Part shown: in pieces, positions 37,175-44,859 of the stretch
Numbering within the stretch: position 1 is the first letter of the stretch
How the letters are laid out: every line of letters begins with the position of its first letter
Assembly (NCBI RefSeq): GCF_000374065.1
Contig: NZ_KB893245.1
Location: 310,001-374,000 of the forward strand
DNA from: Spirosoma luteum DSM 19990
GTDB taxonomy: Bacteria; Bacteroidota; Bacteroidia; Cytophagales; Spirosomataceae
Direction of reading: 5' to 3'
Length of the DNA: 64,000 bases
Program-made: the position numbers and the translations under genes
Notes under the pieces: generated by a model
The model's database searches: none
Told to the model about the DNA's origin: nothing
The model's input: the letters and a program-made list of their open reading frames with translations, nothing else

Positions 37175-37211
37175 ACTAATGATTTAGTTTTACAACTAAT
37201 GTGTTAGTTGT
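37175..37211 (-). promoter_or_regulatory. Two tandem BlaI-type operators
   Basis: ACTAA-4 nt-TTAGT at 37175-37188 and ACAACTAA-4 nt-TTAGTTGT at 37192-37211. Both have the core CTAATGNNTTAG and their centres are 20 nt apart, about two helical turns. They lie 40-76 nt upstream of the blaI start, as expected for autoregulation. Confidence 0.75.
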
Positions 37212-37246
37212 TTTGTTGAAATTTTTTTGAGGAGGATAAAACGGAT

Positions 37247-37330
37247 TGAAACTGTCCTTTCGGGAAGAACTCTCAGGCTGGAATGACAGACAAAAGGGAA
37301 ATCTGCCCTGTCCTTGAAAGGACAGTTTCA
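37247..37330. repeat. Inverted repeat, 15-bp perfect arms
   Basis: TGAAACTGTCCTTTC at 37247-37261 is the reverse complement of 37316-37330, with a 54-nt spacer that contains GGAATGACAG, reminiscent of the arms of the other dispersed repeats. It separates the blaI operon from the MetE-like gene and may also terminate the latter's neighbours. Confidence 0.55.
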
Positions 37331-37369
37331 GCAAGAATAGAAGAAGAGACGTAACACTAATGCCTGAAT

Positions 37370-38398
37370 CTATATTTCGCCCCGAATAATTTTAGCCCCG
37401 GCCACCATGTTAGCCAGTTTTTGTTTAGCGGCCCAGCGGGCCGTTTGGCTCAAACCACAGTCGGGAGCAACCGCCAATTTTTCCGCTGGAACGTAAGGCA
37501 GGCACTTGCGGATGCGATCGGCTACGTCATCCGGCGTTTCGATGTAGTAACTTTTTACGTCGATTACGCCTACCGCTACATCGAATTTCTCGGCAAAGCG
37601 TTCCAGTAAATGCACTTCGGAGAAATTCAGGATGGTCATTTCTGAATGCAGTTCATCGACGGTCATGTCCAAAAAGTCGGGGAGCATGGGCGCAATCGTC
37701 TTTTTTCCAACCGAGCGGCCTTTGTAGTTCCCAAAGCACAGATGCATCGATAGCCGGGTTTTCCCCACACCCGGTGCTACTGTCCGGTTGAAAATATCGA
37801 CAAATCGCTTCGTGTCTTCCCGGTATGCATAACACGACATGGAGGGTTCATCGACGCAGATTTCGGGTACGCCCAGGGCCACTAAATCCGCAATCTCCTT
37901 ATTAACTAAGGGCAACAGCGCTTCCGTTACCTCCCAGCGGTCTTTATACAAATTACCCGGCAACAGGCGGCCACTCAGCGTATACGGGCCTGGAATGGAG
38001 ACTTTCAGGCCCTGTCCTTCGGGAGCCAGGCGTTTCAGGCGGAGGTATTCTTCCACCACGCCTAGCCCGCGCGGGGCAGTCAGAGGTTCAATAATGGTGT
38101 GCTTACCCCGCTGGTCGTGGGCGGGTGGGCCAAACCGGCGTAGTTCGGTTTCGTTGTTCTGAATGCCGTTGATGTAGCCGTAAAACGACAGGTTAAAGTC
38201 AAAACGGGTCTGCTCGCCATCGGTAATCACATCCAGACCGGCCGTCACCTGGTCGTGAACGGAAGCAATTACGGCATCGTCAATCATTTCATTCAGGTCG
38301 GCCGGGCCGAACTGCGAAAGGTTCTGGCTGGAAAATTCGAGCCAGCCCGGAAAGGGCATCGAGCCAACAACGGTAGTTTTGATGGGGACGGGTTGCAA
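37370..38398 (-). CDS. MetE C-terminal-like (cobalamin-independent methionine synthase family) protein
   Basis: 342 aa, corresponding to the catalytic C-terminal half of MetE only. Zinc-site candidates are MHLCFGNYKGR and APDCGLSQTARWA; the substrate-binding start VVGSMPFPG, DGEQTRFDF and ICVDEPSMSCY fit the family. Short MetE homologues transfer methyl groups from donors other than the triglutamate folate, so the methyl donor is unknown. The start is TTG at 38398: an in-frame stop lies upstream and the first ATG (38359) would cut the conserved PIKTTVVGS. Confidence 0.82.
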   Translation of the reverse strand: MQPVPIKTTVVGSMPFPGWLEFSSQNLSQFGPADLNEMIDDAVIASVHDQVTAGLDVITDGEQTRFDFNLSFYGYINGIQNNETELRRFGPPAHDQRGKHTIIEPLTAPRGLGVVEEYLRLKRLAPEGQGLKVSIPGPYTLSGRLLPGNLYKDRWEVTEALLPLVNKEIADLVALGVPEICVDEPSMSCYAYREDTKRFVDIFNRTVAPGVGKTRLSMHLCFGNYKGRSVGKKTIAPMLPDFLDMTVDELHSEMTILNFSEVHLLERFAEKFDVAVGVIDVKSYYIETPDDVADRIRKCLPYVPAEKLAVAPDCGLSQTARWAAKQKLANMVAGAKIIRGEI

Positions 38399-38450
38399 AT
38401 CAGTAGTCAGTTAAGGCAAGTATACGAATCAATTTTCTGGCACCGACTCA

Positions 38451-38822
38451 TTAGCTATAATCGCTGATACGGGCAATTTTTCCATCGCTGAAGGCGAATA
38501 CGGTTACACCCCGCAACGTCAGTGCATCACCGGCTTTGGCACCCGTGGGTAAATCAATAGCCAGAATCGCGTTGTAGTCGATTTCAACGGCGGCTGTTCG
38601 GTCGCCCATCGTTAGGGAGCGAATCGTTTGTTGCCGGATTCGAAACATACCAATCGACTGCCGCGCCAGAGCCTCAAAAGCGACCTTACCACTCGTTGTG
38701 GTCGTTCCGTTGGTATTCGATACATTCTCAAACACGATTACGTCGTGCAGCAGGGCCACCATGTCAGCAACATTCATGGCGTTGTATGCACCAATATACT
38801 GGCGAATCAAGGACTCCATCAT
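38451..38822 (-). CDS. Nuclear transport factor 2-like (SnoaL-type) protein
   Basis: About 123 aa alpha+beta-barrel cone-fold protein. It starts with the helix ESLIRQYIGAYNAMNVADMV, then VIFENVSNTNG, and ends with the strands TLRGVTVFAFSDGKIARISDY, the pattern of NTF2-like polyketide-cyclase or ketosteroid-isomerase relatives. Function cannot be assigned. ATG 38822 (or 38819) is chosen because the longer frame to 38879 runs into the preceding GNAT gene. It is the last gene of an SDR-GNAT-NTF2 run on the minus strand. Confidence 0.8.
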   Translation of the reverse strand: MMESLIRQYIGAYNAMNVADMVALLHDVIVFENVSNTNGTTTTSGKVAFEALARQSIGMFRIRQQTIRSLTMGDRTAAVEIDYNAILAIDLPTGAKAGDALTLRGVTVFAFSDGKIARISDYS

Positions 38823-38871
38823 CTGTGGGTAACTATCATTATACAAAGCAAAAAGAGATTTGATGGGGTAG

Positions 38872-39378
38872 CTACTCAATAATATACTCCCACCAAAGCA
38901 TATCCTCTACCCGATCGAACAGCCGGAAATGATTTTTTTCAAGCACTTTTTGAGAGGCTATATTCTGGGTTTCCGTATCGGCTACAATTCGCTCAACATC
39001 CGGTTGCTGCTTTGCCCAATCAACCAGTCCACGTACCATTTCGGTCATATAACCCTGCCGACGAAGGGTAGGATAGGTACCGTAGCCAATCTCAATCGAA
39101 CCCGTTTCGTCGGCTTCCCCTTTGAATTTTGCCTCCGCCACAAATTGCTGTTTCTCCCGGTCAATAGCCAGCCACATGGTATGAAAAAGTGGGTCCAGCG
39201 CAGCATCTTTCAAACGCGGTATGGTGAAATGAGTAACGATACTTCGCGTTGGTTCAACGGGCGTTCTATACCCTTTCTTGATGCCTATCGCCTGTTCGAG
39301 CCGGTAGTTGTCGGCTATGTACAGGTATAACTGGTCCAGCGTAAGTGGAATCAGAGTCAGGCGTGGAGTCTCAAGCAT
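38872..39378 (-). CDS. GNAT family N-acetyltransferase (RimJ/RimL-like)
   Basis: 168 aa. It begins MLETPRLTLIPLTLDQL, the usual start of the RimJ/RimL type, and has the acetyl-CoA-binding stretch IGYGTYPTLRRQGYMTEMV (RRQGY) and the C-terminal TETQNIASQKVLEKNHF. The acceptor is unknown. ATG 39378 is the family start and falls 13 nt after the SDR stop, so the genes are co-transcribed. Confidence 0.87.
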   Translation of the reverse strand: MLETPRLTLIPLTLDQLYLYIADNYRLEQAIGIKKGYRTPVEPTRSIVTHFTIPRLKDAALDPLFHTMWLAIDREKQQFVAEAKFKGEADETGSIEIGYGTYPTLRRQGYMTEMVRGLVDWAKQQPDVERIVADTETQNIASQKVLEKNHFRLFDRVEDMLWWEYIIE

Positions 39379-39391
39379 GGGGTAATCCTTT

Positions 39392-40174
39392 TCAGATTTG
39401 CCCCTCACTCACGCTCCAGCCACCATCCACGGTCAGCACCTGCCCGGTGGTAAAGACCGAGTAATCGGACATGAAATACACGGCGGCTCCATCCAGGTCG
39501 TCGGCCTGGCCAATGCGTCCGCCATCGAGTGGTTGCTTGGTTTTAGTAAAGGCCATAATGGTATCGTCCTGCGTAGCCCGCTGCGCCATGGGTGTTTCTA
39601 CCAGGGCAGGCGCCAGTACATTAACGCGGATGTTTTCGTTGGCGTAATAAGCAGCTACTGATTTTGTGAAGCCGATTACGCCTGATTTCATGGCGGCATA
39701 GGCGTGCGTGGCGAAGTAGGTAGGAGAGGGGCTTGAACCTAATACCGAACCCATATTCAGAATGGTGCCGCCCCCGCCCTGTGCCCGGAATGCCCGCACA
39801 GCCGCCTGATTGGATAGCATGAGCGATGTCAGGTTCAGGTTAACCGTATAGTTCCAGCCATCGAGTGTAATATCGTGGAGAGGGCCATCGCCAAACCGTC
39901 GGCCACTACCGCCTGCTACGTGAAACAGTCCGTTGAACCCACCAAAAATCTGCTGGCAAAGCGCAATGGCTTTGGGAGCCGTTTGCGGGTCAGACGCATC
40001 ACCGGACATAGCCAGCCCGTTGCCTTCCAACTGCTGTTCGGCTGCGGCACAACTTTCCGAATTTCGCCCAACCACAACAACCTGAGCCCCTTCCCGTACA
40101 AATGCCAGTGCCGCTGATAGACCCATACCGGTAGTACCGCCAATGACAACAATTTTTTTATTTTCTAACCACAT
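39392..40174 (-). CDS. SDR family oxidoreductase
   Basis: 260 aa classical SDR: nucleotide motif IGGTTGMG near residue 12, the NNAG position as HVAGGSGRR, an active-site Ser in NMGSVLGSS, and HAYAAMKSG with Tyr-x3-Lys, ending TGQVLTVDGGWSV. The GxxxGxG variant and VGRN after the second strand suggest NADP use (inference). Substrate unknown. It heads the SDR-GNAT-NTF2 run and is divergent from a Uma2 pseudogene. Confidence 0.88.
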   Translation of the reverse strand: MWLENKKIVVIGGTTGMGLSAALAFVREGAQVVVVGRNSESCAAAEQQLEGNGLAMSGDASDPQTAPKAIALCQQIFGGFNGLFHVAGGSGRRFGDGPLHDITLDGWNYTVNLNLTSLMLSNQAAVRAFRAQGGGGTILNMGSVLGSSPSPTYFATHAYAAMKSGVIGFTKSVAAYYANENIRVNVLAPALVETPMAQRATQDDTIMAFTKTKQPLDGGRIGQADDLDGAAVYFMSDYSVFTTGQVLTVDGGWSVSEGQI

Positions 40175-40272
40175 GGAGGTATTAACACTTAGTTTAGTAG
40201 TGCAAGAAACGAAATTGACGGCTTAACGCCAACTTAGCGTTTTTGCTTAAATTTGAGAAACCCCCACTCGCA

Positions 40273-40739
40273 ATGGAAACGAACCAATTCGACTTCATCG
40301 AAGGATATCAATCGGAAAATATCATGTCGTTAAACCACTCTCGCATTATTAACAGGGTTAGTGTTGCGCTAAGTCGTTATGATGATGAGTAGGATGTTTT
40401 TCCAGAATTAGAACTCGAATTGTCAACATTAAGTGTAGGCCGGATGTCGCTGTCTATAAAAACTTACCCGCCAATTGGTTCAATGATATCATGTACTTCA
40501 ACCAGTCTCCCATTATTGCGGTAGAAGTATTATCACCGAAACAGGCGGTGACGGATTTGACCGACAAAGCATTGAATCTGTATTTCCCAGCGGGTGTACA
40601 GCTTGTCTGGATTATCATTCCAACGCTCCGTATTGCGCAGGCACTGCTGCCCGATTGCACTATTCAAACCTGGTCAAGTAGGCTAATGACTGACCCCGTC
40701 ACGGGTATGGAACTGGATTTAGGATATTTGTTCAAATGA
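40273..40739 (+). pseudogene. Uma2 family nuclease-like gene, broken
   Basis: Starting at ATG 40273 the frame reads METNQFDFIEGYQSEN and then hits TAG at 40390-40392. After about 40430 the homology continues in another frame with CRPDVAVYK, SPIIAVEVLSPKQAVTDLTDK and VQLVWIIIPTLRI, ending at TGA 40737-40739. RPDVAVY, AVEVLSP and the Lys in TDKALNLYF are core Uma2 (PD-(D/E)xK-like) motifs. One stop and at least one frameshift are needed to join the parts. The family is widespread and often degraded; it is sometimes linked to mobile elements, but none is seen here. Confidence 0.8.
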
Positions 40740-40773
40740 TACGGCTGGAACTACCCGTAGTTCCAGCCGTATC
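40738..40773. terminator. Bidirectional terminator
   Basis: A 16-bp perfect stem (40738-40753 with 40758-40773) with a 4-nt loop, beginning inside the stop codon of the Uma2 remnant and 5 nt before the stop of the convergent oxidoreductase gene. Confidence 0.75.
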
Positions 40774-40777
40774 GCTG

Positions 40778-41971
40778 TTACACGATATCCCGTTCAATAA
40801 TCTTGCCGCTGGCTTTTTCTTTCAGAATCAGTTTGTTCCGGCCATCGTGGGTCATTTCCTGTTTGATGAGGTAGTGGTCGGCATCATATTCTACCAGAGT
40901 CGATTCGGGTTTTAATCCTTCCTGACCGCGCCAAACCGGTAGGTGTACGGGTTCCCACTGTTTCGTTTCTGCTGATTTGTAAGCGGCATCCAGTACGGCA
41001 TTTACCACGTAGCCATCGTAGAATGTTTCGGCGGGGTCACGGCCTTCCTCCTGCGACTTGAACATGTCGGTAAACATGTGATTATAACCCAGGTCGTTGA
41101 CTTCGTCGCCCACGGGAAAGAGCCAGCCCGTGTTCGATTCGGCTTTTTCGGCCACGTAATCGGCCCCTACCCCGGTGGTGAACATTTCAAAACCAGTACG
41201 CAGGAAATTATTAATCCAGATGGTGCCTTCGGTACCCATCACTTCATCGCGGAGGTCCATGCCACCCCGGAAGGTCCAGCTTACTTCAAACTGACCGATG
41301 GCCCCGTTTTCGTATTTCACCAGCGCAATGGCGTGGTCTTCTGCGTCGATAGGTTTTACCTGCGTACCCGCCCAGCACATCACCTCAACAGGTTTTACGT
41401 CTTTACCGATAAAACCGCGGGCAATCTCTACGCAATGGCAACCCAAATCGAGCATACAGCCACCCCCCGCCTGTTCCTTGTCCCAAAACCAATCGGAGTG
41501 GGGGCCGGGGTGCGTTTCGCGGGATTTGGCCCATAAAATGCGTCCTAAAGCACCGTTTTTAACGCTTTCCAGTGCTTTTAAAAACTTCGGAGTGTAACAG
41601 AGGTCTTCGAGGTAACCGGCAAAAATGCCCGCTTCTTCGGCAGTTTTCATCATGCGCAGGGCTTCTTCGCCCGTGCGGCCCAGTGGTTTCGTGCATACCA
41701 CCGATTTTTTGTGCTTGGCGCACAGGTTTACCGCTGTTTCGTGGATGTTGTTAGGCAGGGCAATACAAACCATATCCACATCGGGATGGGCAATGACAGC
41801 TTCCATATCGGTGGAGGCAACGTCGCAGCCGTAATCGGTTTTGAATTTATCGGCCGTTTCCTGACGGCGGGCATAGATGGCGGTTACTTTGTCGCGGCTA
41901 CGCTGACCCTGGATGGATTCGGCGTAAAAGCGGCCAATGAAGCCACCGCCGAGCATGGCAATACGTTGCAT
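40778..41971 (-). CDS. Gfo/Idh/MocA family NAD(P)-dependent sugar oxidoreductase
   Basis: 397 aa. The N-terminal Rossmann domain has AMLGGGFIGRFYAESI and PDVDMVCIALPNNIH; the catalytic-site motif is VCTKPLGRTGEEA (Lys of the CxKP loop); the C-terminal domain has GGGCMLDLGCHCVEIARGFIG. No export signal is visible, so it should act in the cytoplasm. In Bacteroidota such enzymes often sit with DUF1080 and xylose-isomerase-like genes in 3-keto-glycoside pathways. The sugar is unknown. It is divergent from pnuC. Confidence 0.87.
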   Translation of the reverse strand: MQRIAMLGGGFIGRFYAESIQGQRSRDKVTAIYARRQETADKFKTDYGCDVASTDMEAVIAHPDVDMVCIALPNNIHETAVNLCAKHKKSVVCTKPLGRTGEEALRMMKTAEEAGIFAGYLEDLCYTPKFLKALESVKNGALGRILWAKSRETHPGPHSDWFWDKEQAGGGCMLDLGCHCVEIARGFIGKDVKPVEVMCWAGTQVKPIDAEDHAIALVKYENGAIGQFEVSWTFRGGMDLRDEVMGTEGTIWINNFLRTGFEMFTTGVGADYVAEKAESNTGWLFPVGDEVNDLGYNHMFTDMFKSQEEGRDPAETFYDGYVVNAVLDAAYKSAETKQWEPVHLPVWRGQEGLKPESTLVEYDADHYLIKQEMTHDGRNKLILKEKASGKIIERDIV

Positions 41972-41980
41972 AAGATAAAG

Positions 41981-42009
41981 TTTGGTTTAGGGGTTAATCC
42001 GTACTTTCG
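41981..42009 (+). promoter_or_regulatory. Promoter of pnuC
   Basis: TTTG at 41981-41984, 17-nt spacer, TACTTTCG at 42002-42009, close to the Bacteroidota -33/-7 consensus with one change. It predicts a leader of about 35 nt before ATG 42050. No riboswitch fold was recognised. Confidence 0.5.
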
Positions 42010-42049
42010 CACCGCTAAATAGGAGAAATCTCCGTTGATTAACCCGGAT

Positions 42050-42724
42050 ATGCCCAATTTTTTTGACATCCATACCATTTTCTTTACGCTATGGGATTAT
42101 CCCATGAGTTACCTCGAATTTTTTGGCGTGCTGAGCGGAGGTATCGCAACCTGGCTGGCGGCCCGTGCCAATGTGCTGACGTGGCCCATTGCGGTAGGGA
42201 GTGTCTTCCTGTTCTTCTTCCTCTTCTATCAAATACAGCTGTACCCGGACATGTTTTTGCAGGTATTTTTTTTCATAACCTACCTGCAGGGCTGGTGGCG
42301 CTGGACCCACCCGGTTGCGCAGGAAGCCGACCAACACCGTGAACTTCGCATTACCCGGTTGGTCGGCGTACCGCTCATTTCGACCTTACTGGCTGGCGTA
42401 GCGGCAACTGGTTTACTGGGTACGTTTGCCCAGAATCTGCATACGTTATTTCCCCTTCTGTTCAGCAAACCGAGTGCCTTTCCGTATCTGGATTCATTTA
42501 CGAGTGTAATGAGCATTATTGGCACATTCATGATGATTCACAAAAAACTGGAATGTTGGTGGGTCTGGCTGGTCATCGATTTAATCAGCACGTACATGTA
42601 TTTTGTGAAAGGCGTAAAACTGGTTGGTATCGAATATGGTTTCTTCTGCCTGATTGCTATTCAGGGGCTTTGGCATTGGACACGTGAATACCGGTCATAT
42701 CCAATGCAACAAAGCCCGAATTGA
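42050..42724 (+). CDS. pnuC: Nicotinamide riboside transporter PnuC
   Basis: About 224-aa inner-membrane protein with seven or so hydrophobic segments. Family features are YLEFFGVLSGGIATWLAAR (residues about 16-34), the aromatic QGWWRW in the middle, and SIIGTFMMIHKKLECWWVW plus YFVKGVKLVG near the end. PnuC facilitates uptake of nicotinamide riboside, feeding NAD salvage. ATG 42050 (MPNFFDIH) is chosen; 42035 adds five residues. The usual downstream kinase gene (nadR or a TPP-linked gene) is not adjacent. Confidence 0.9.
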   Translation: MPNFFDIHTIFFTLWDYPMSYLEFFGVLSGGIATWLAARANVLTWPIAVGSVFLFFFLFYQIQLYPDMFLQVFFFITYLQGWWRWTHPVAQEADQHRELRITRLVGVPLISTLLAGVAATGLLGTFAQNLHTLFPLLFSKPSAFPYLDSFTSVMSIIGTFMMIHKKLECWWVWLVIDLISTYMYFVKGVKLVGIEYGFFCLIAIQGLWHWTREYRSYPMQQSPN

Positions 42725-42795
42725 CCTATTCCGAAAACTGTTCCAACGGTTTTCCCGGTTGATTGGTCTGTTTAGAGAACATAAGACGATCAACT

Positions 42796-43206
42796 ATGAA
42801 ATACGGGCTATTTCTCTCGCTTTTACTGCTTTTTTCCTGTTCAAAGCCGAATGATGCCGTACCCACTGCCAATGGGCTGGTGGGTGTCTGGCGATTAACC
42901 ACTTACTGTAAACCGGCAGGTGGTTCGACCTGTACGTTGACTACGGTTCCTGCTGGTAAAAACGTGTTTGTATTTTTTGGCAACGACGGTAAATTCAATG
43001 AGACTTACGAAAATACGAAACCGGTTGAGTACAGCTTTCTGGGTTGCGGCAGTGGGAATTACTCGATTGAAGGCAATAAGGTTAGAATCCGAGCACTCTG
43101 TATGTCGTCATTGAATGGGCAATTGTATGATATCGTGTCAATCAGTACCAATCAGTTCGTGATGAATCCATTCGGAGCAGGCGACTATCTATTTGTCAGG
43201 AAGTAA
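42796..43206 (+). CDS. Lipocalin-like lipoprotein, 136 aa
   Basis: The lipoprotein signal MKYGLFLSLLLLFSCSK is followed by NGLVGVWRLTTYC, the typical first strand of the small lipocalin-like proteins common in Bacteroidota, then repeated beta strands ending GDYLFVRK. Four Cys in the mature part could form two disulfides. The ligand is unknown. ATG 42796 starts a clean signal peptide. It follows pnuC by 71 nt and may share its transcript. Confidence 0.78.
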   Translation: MKYGLFLSLLLLFSCSKPNDAVPTANGLVGVWRLTTYCKPAGGSTCTLTTVPAGKNVFVFFGNDGKFNETYENTKPVEYSFLGCGSGNYSIEGNKVRIRALCMSSLNGQLYDIVSISTNQFVMNPFGAGDYLFVRK

Positions 43207-43400
43207 ATGACTTCTTATCAGTCAGTAACGACACGTATCGACCACATTGATCGAGTGTACAATTTTTTCGGGTTCATGGTATATGAAATAGGATCTTTTT
43301 AAGATACGCAAGTATAAAACAAGATATATTAATTAGTATAATTTAAAGAAATATAGGCTATAAAGGGCTGATAATTATGTTATTAAGCGTTTTGTATTAT

Positions 43401-43408
43401 AACTTTGC
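43401..43408 (+). promoter_or_regulatory. -7 element upstream of the E-set gene
   Basis: TAACTTTG, an exact TAnnTTTG match, 26 nt before the ATG at 43434 and within an AT-rich 227-nt gap. No TTG at -33 spacing is visible. Confidence 0.45.
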
Positions 43409-43433
43409 GTTGAAAATCAAACAATAAACCTCT

Positions 43434-43742
43434 ATGGCAATTGCCAAACAATTCCTTAAAAGCAAGCCTCTTGCAAAAGTAACCTTCGAATTGACGGCTG
43501 AAGCTGTTAATGGTGCTAAAACGGTCGCTCTGGCCGGTGAATTTAATAACTGGGATCCTTCTGCCCAGGTTTTGAAGAAGCAGAAAGACGGTTCGTACAA
43601 GACAACCGTTGAACTGCCAGTGGGTGGCGAGTATCAGTATCGTTATGTGCTGGATGGCACGACATGGACCAACGACGGAGCTGCCGACAAATACGTGGCC
43701 AGCGGTGTTTCAGGTGAAGAGAATTCAGTTGTAGTTCTCTAG
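43434..43742 (+). CDS. Isoamylase early-set (glycogen-binding CBM48-like) domain protein
   Basis: A 102-aa stand-alone E-set domain: KVTFELTAEAV, AKTVALAGEFNNWDPSAQ (the Asn-Trp glycan-contact motif), LPVGGEYQYRYVLDGTTW. This is the same fold as the glycogen-binding module of AMPK beta and isoamylases. No signal peptide, so it is cytoplasmic; it may target a partner to glycogen or starch, which is inference. It is a single gene with a strong shared terminator. Confidence 0.85.
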   Translation: MAIAKQFLKSKPLAKVTFELTAEAVNGAKTVALAGEFNNWDPSAQVLKKQKDGSYKTTVELPVGGEYQYRYVLDGTTWTNDGAADKYVASGVSGEENSVVVL

Positions 43743-43759
43743 AAAAGAAATTTAATACC

Positions 43760-43808
43760 AAAACGGGGTAACTGGCTGTCATTTTCGACCAGCCAGTTAC
43801 CCCGTTTT
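43760..43808. terminator. Bidirectional terminator
   Basis: An 18-bp perfect stem (43760-43777 with 43791-43808), AAAA at one end and TTTT at the other, between the E-set gene and the convergent TIM-barrel gene. Confidence 0.88.
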
Positions 43809-43858
43809 GTGTCTTTCTATCGCTCCGATCCCTAATGGGGTTACCCCGCTTGGAACAG

Positions 43859-44809
43859 TTAAACAGCGAAGCTGTCTGACTCCTGATAGGCTTTGATCAG
43901 GGCTATTTCGCCTTCTTTGCCCTTCTGCGACTTACCGTGTTCCATTCCCAGGATGTATTCCCGACCGGCTGCTTTCTGCTTTTCGTAGATATGTTTGAAT
44001 ATGTTTTTGTAATTAATCTCCCCCGTGGTGGGTTCGTTCCGGCCCGGATTGTCGCCAATCTGGAAGTAGCCAATTTCATCCCAGGCCCAGTTGATATGCG
44101 GAATAATGTGGCCTTCGTTTTTTTGCATGTGGTAAATATCGAACAGAACCTTGCACGATGGGCTATTCACCGCCCGGCAGATTTCGTAGGTCTGATCGGA
44201 CGTGCGCAAAAATAAGTTGGGGGTATCGCTCAGTGGTTCCAGTACCATTGCCAGTCCGGCAGGTGCCAAAATATCGGCTCCCCGGCGCAGGGCATCGATG
44301 ACGTTACCCGTTTGAATGCCAATGGGCAGGCTACGGTCAAAATCACCGGGTACAACAGTAGCGAATTTGGCATTACAACGTTTGGCCGTTTCAACCGCTT
44401 TCCGGCATCCAGCCAAAAATATATCGACGTATTCAGGCTTGCCAGCAGCCAGTGTGTTCTGTCCGTTTCCGCCTTTGTCGATCACAAAAACACCCATCGT
44501 CATACCAAGACGAGCCATTTCTTCGCCAATTTTCGATTGCTGAGCCGGGTCACGGCCCATCATCCCATTGTCTTCCAGGGCGGTAAATCCTGCATCGGCC
44601 ATGAACTTAAGCTGGTCAATGGGGTCCTTACCGGCACTGTTTTCAAACATACCAAAATGGGGAGCGTATTTGAGTTTGAAGTTATTTTTGGCGAGGGGAA
44701 CTGCCGTATGGTATTGGTTGCCCGCCAGGACCTCACCCGAAACCGCAGCACCGGCCAGACCTAATCCAGCCGCTCCAAAAGTTGATTTTACAAAATTGCG
44801 TCGTTGCAT
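43859..44809 (-). CDS. Exported sugar phosphate isomerase/epimerase-like TIM-barrel protein
   Basis: 316 aa xylose-isomerase-like barrel resembling hydroxypyruvate isomerase. The N-terminus is a Tat signal, MQRRNFVKSTFGAAGLGLAG. Metal-ligand candidates are in MVLEPLS (Glu), VLFDIYHMQ (Asp/His), YFQIGDNPGRNEPTTGEINY and LGMEHGKS. Export argues against a phosphorylated substrate. Relatives in 3-keto-glycoside pathways act as lyases or isomerases on oxidised sugars, and the neighbouring GMC and heme genes fit that idea. ATG 44809 starts the signal; 44824 is an alternative. It follows the 1040-aa heme protein by about 50 nt. Confidence 0.83.
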   Translation of the reverse strand: MQRRNFVKSTFGAAGLGLAGAAVSGEVLAGNQYHTAVPLAKNNFKLKYAPHFGMFENSAGKDPIDQLKFMADAGFTALEDNGMMGRDPAQQSKIGEEMARLGMTMGVFVIDKGGNGQNTLAAGKPEYVDIFLAGCRKAVETAKRCNAKFATVVPGDFDRSLPIGIQTGNVIDALRRGADILAPAGLAMVLEPLSDTPNLFLRTSDQTYEICRAVNSPSCKVLFDIYHMQKNEGHIIPHINWAWDEIGYFQIGDNPGRNEPTTGEINYKNIFKHIYEKQKAAGREYILGMEHGKSQKGKEGEIALIKAYQESDSFAV

Positions 44810-44859
44810 AATTGATTCTTTCAACTGGCTTCTACCAGCGTTAGGGAGGGTATGTTTGT

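Noticed and set aside
41078..41536. 152-codon plus-strand frame
   Set aside because: It is antisense to the Gfo/Idh/MocA gene and has no independent support.
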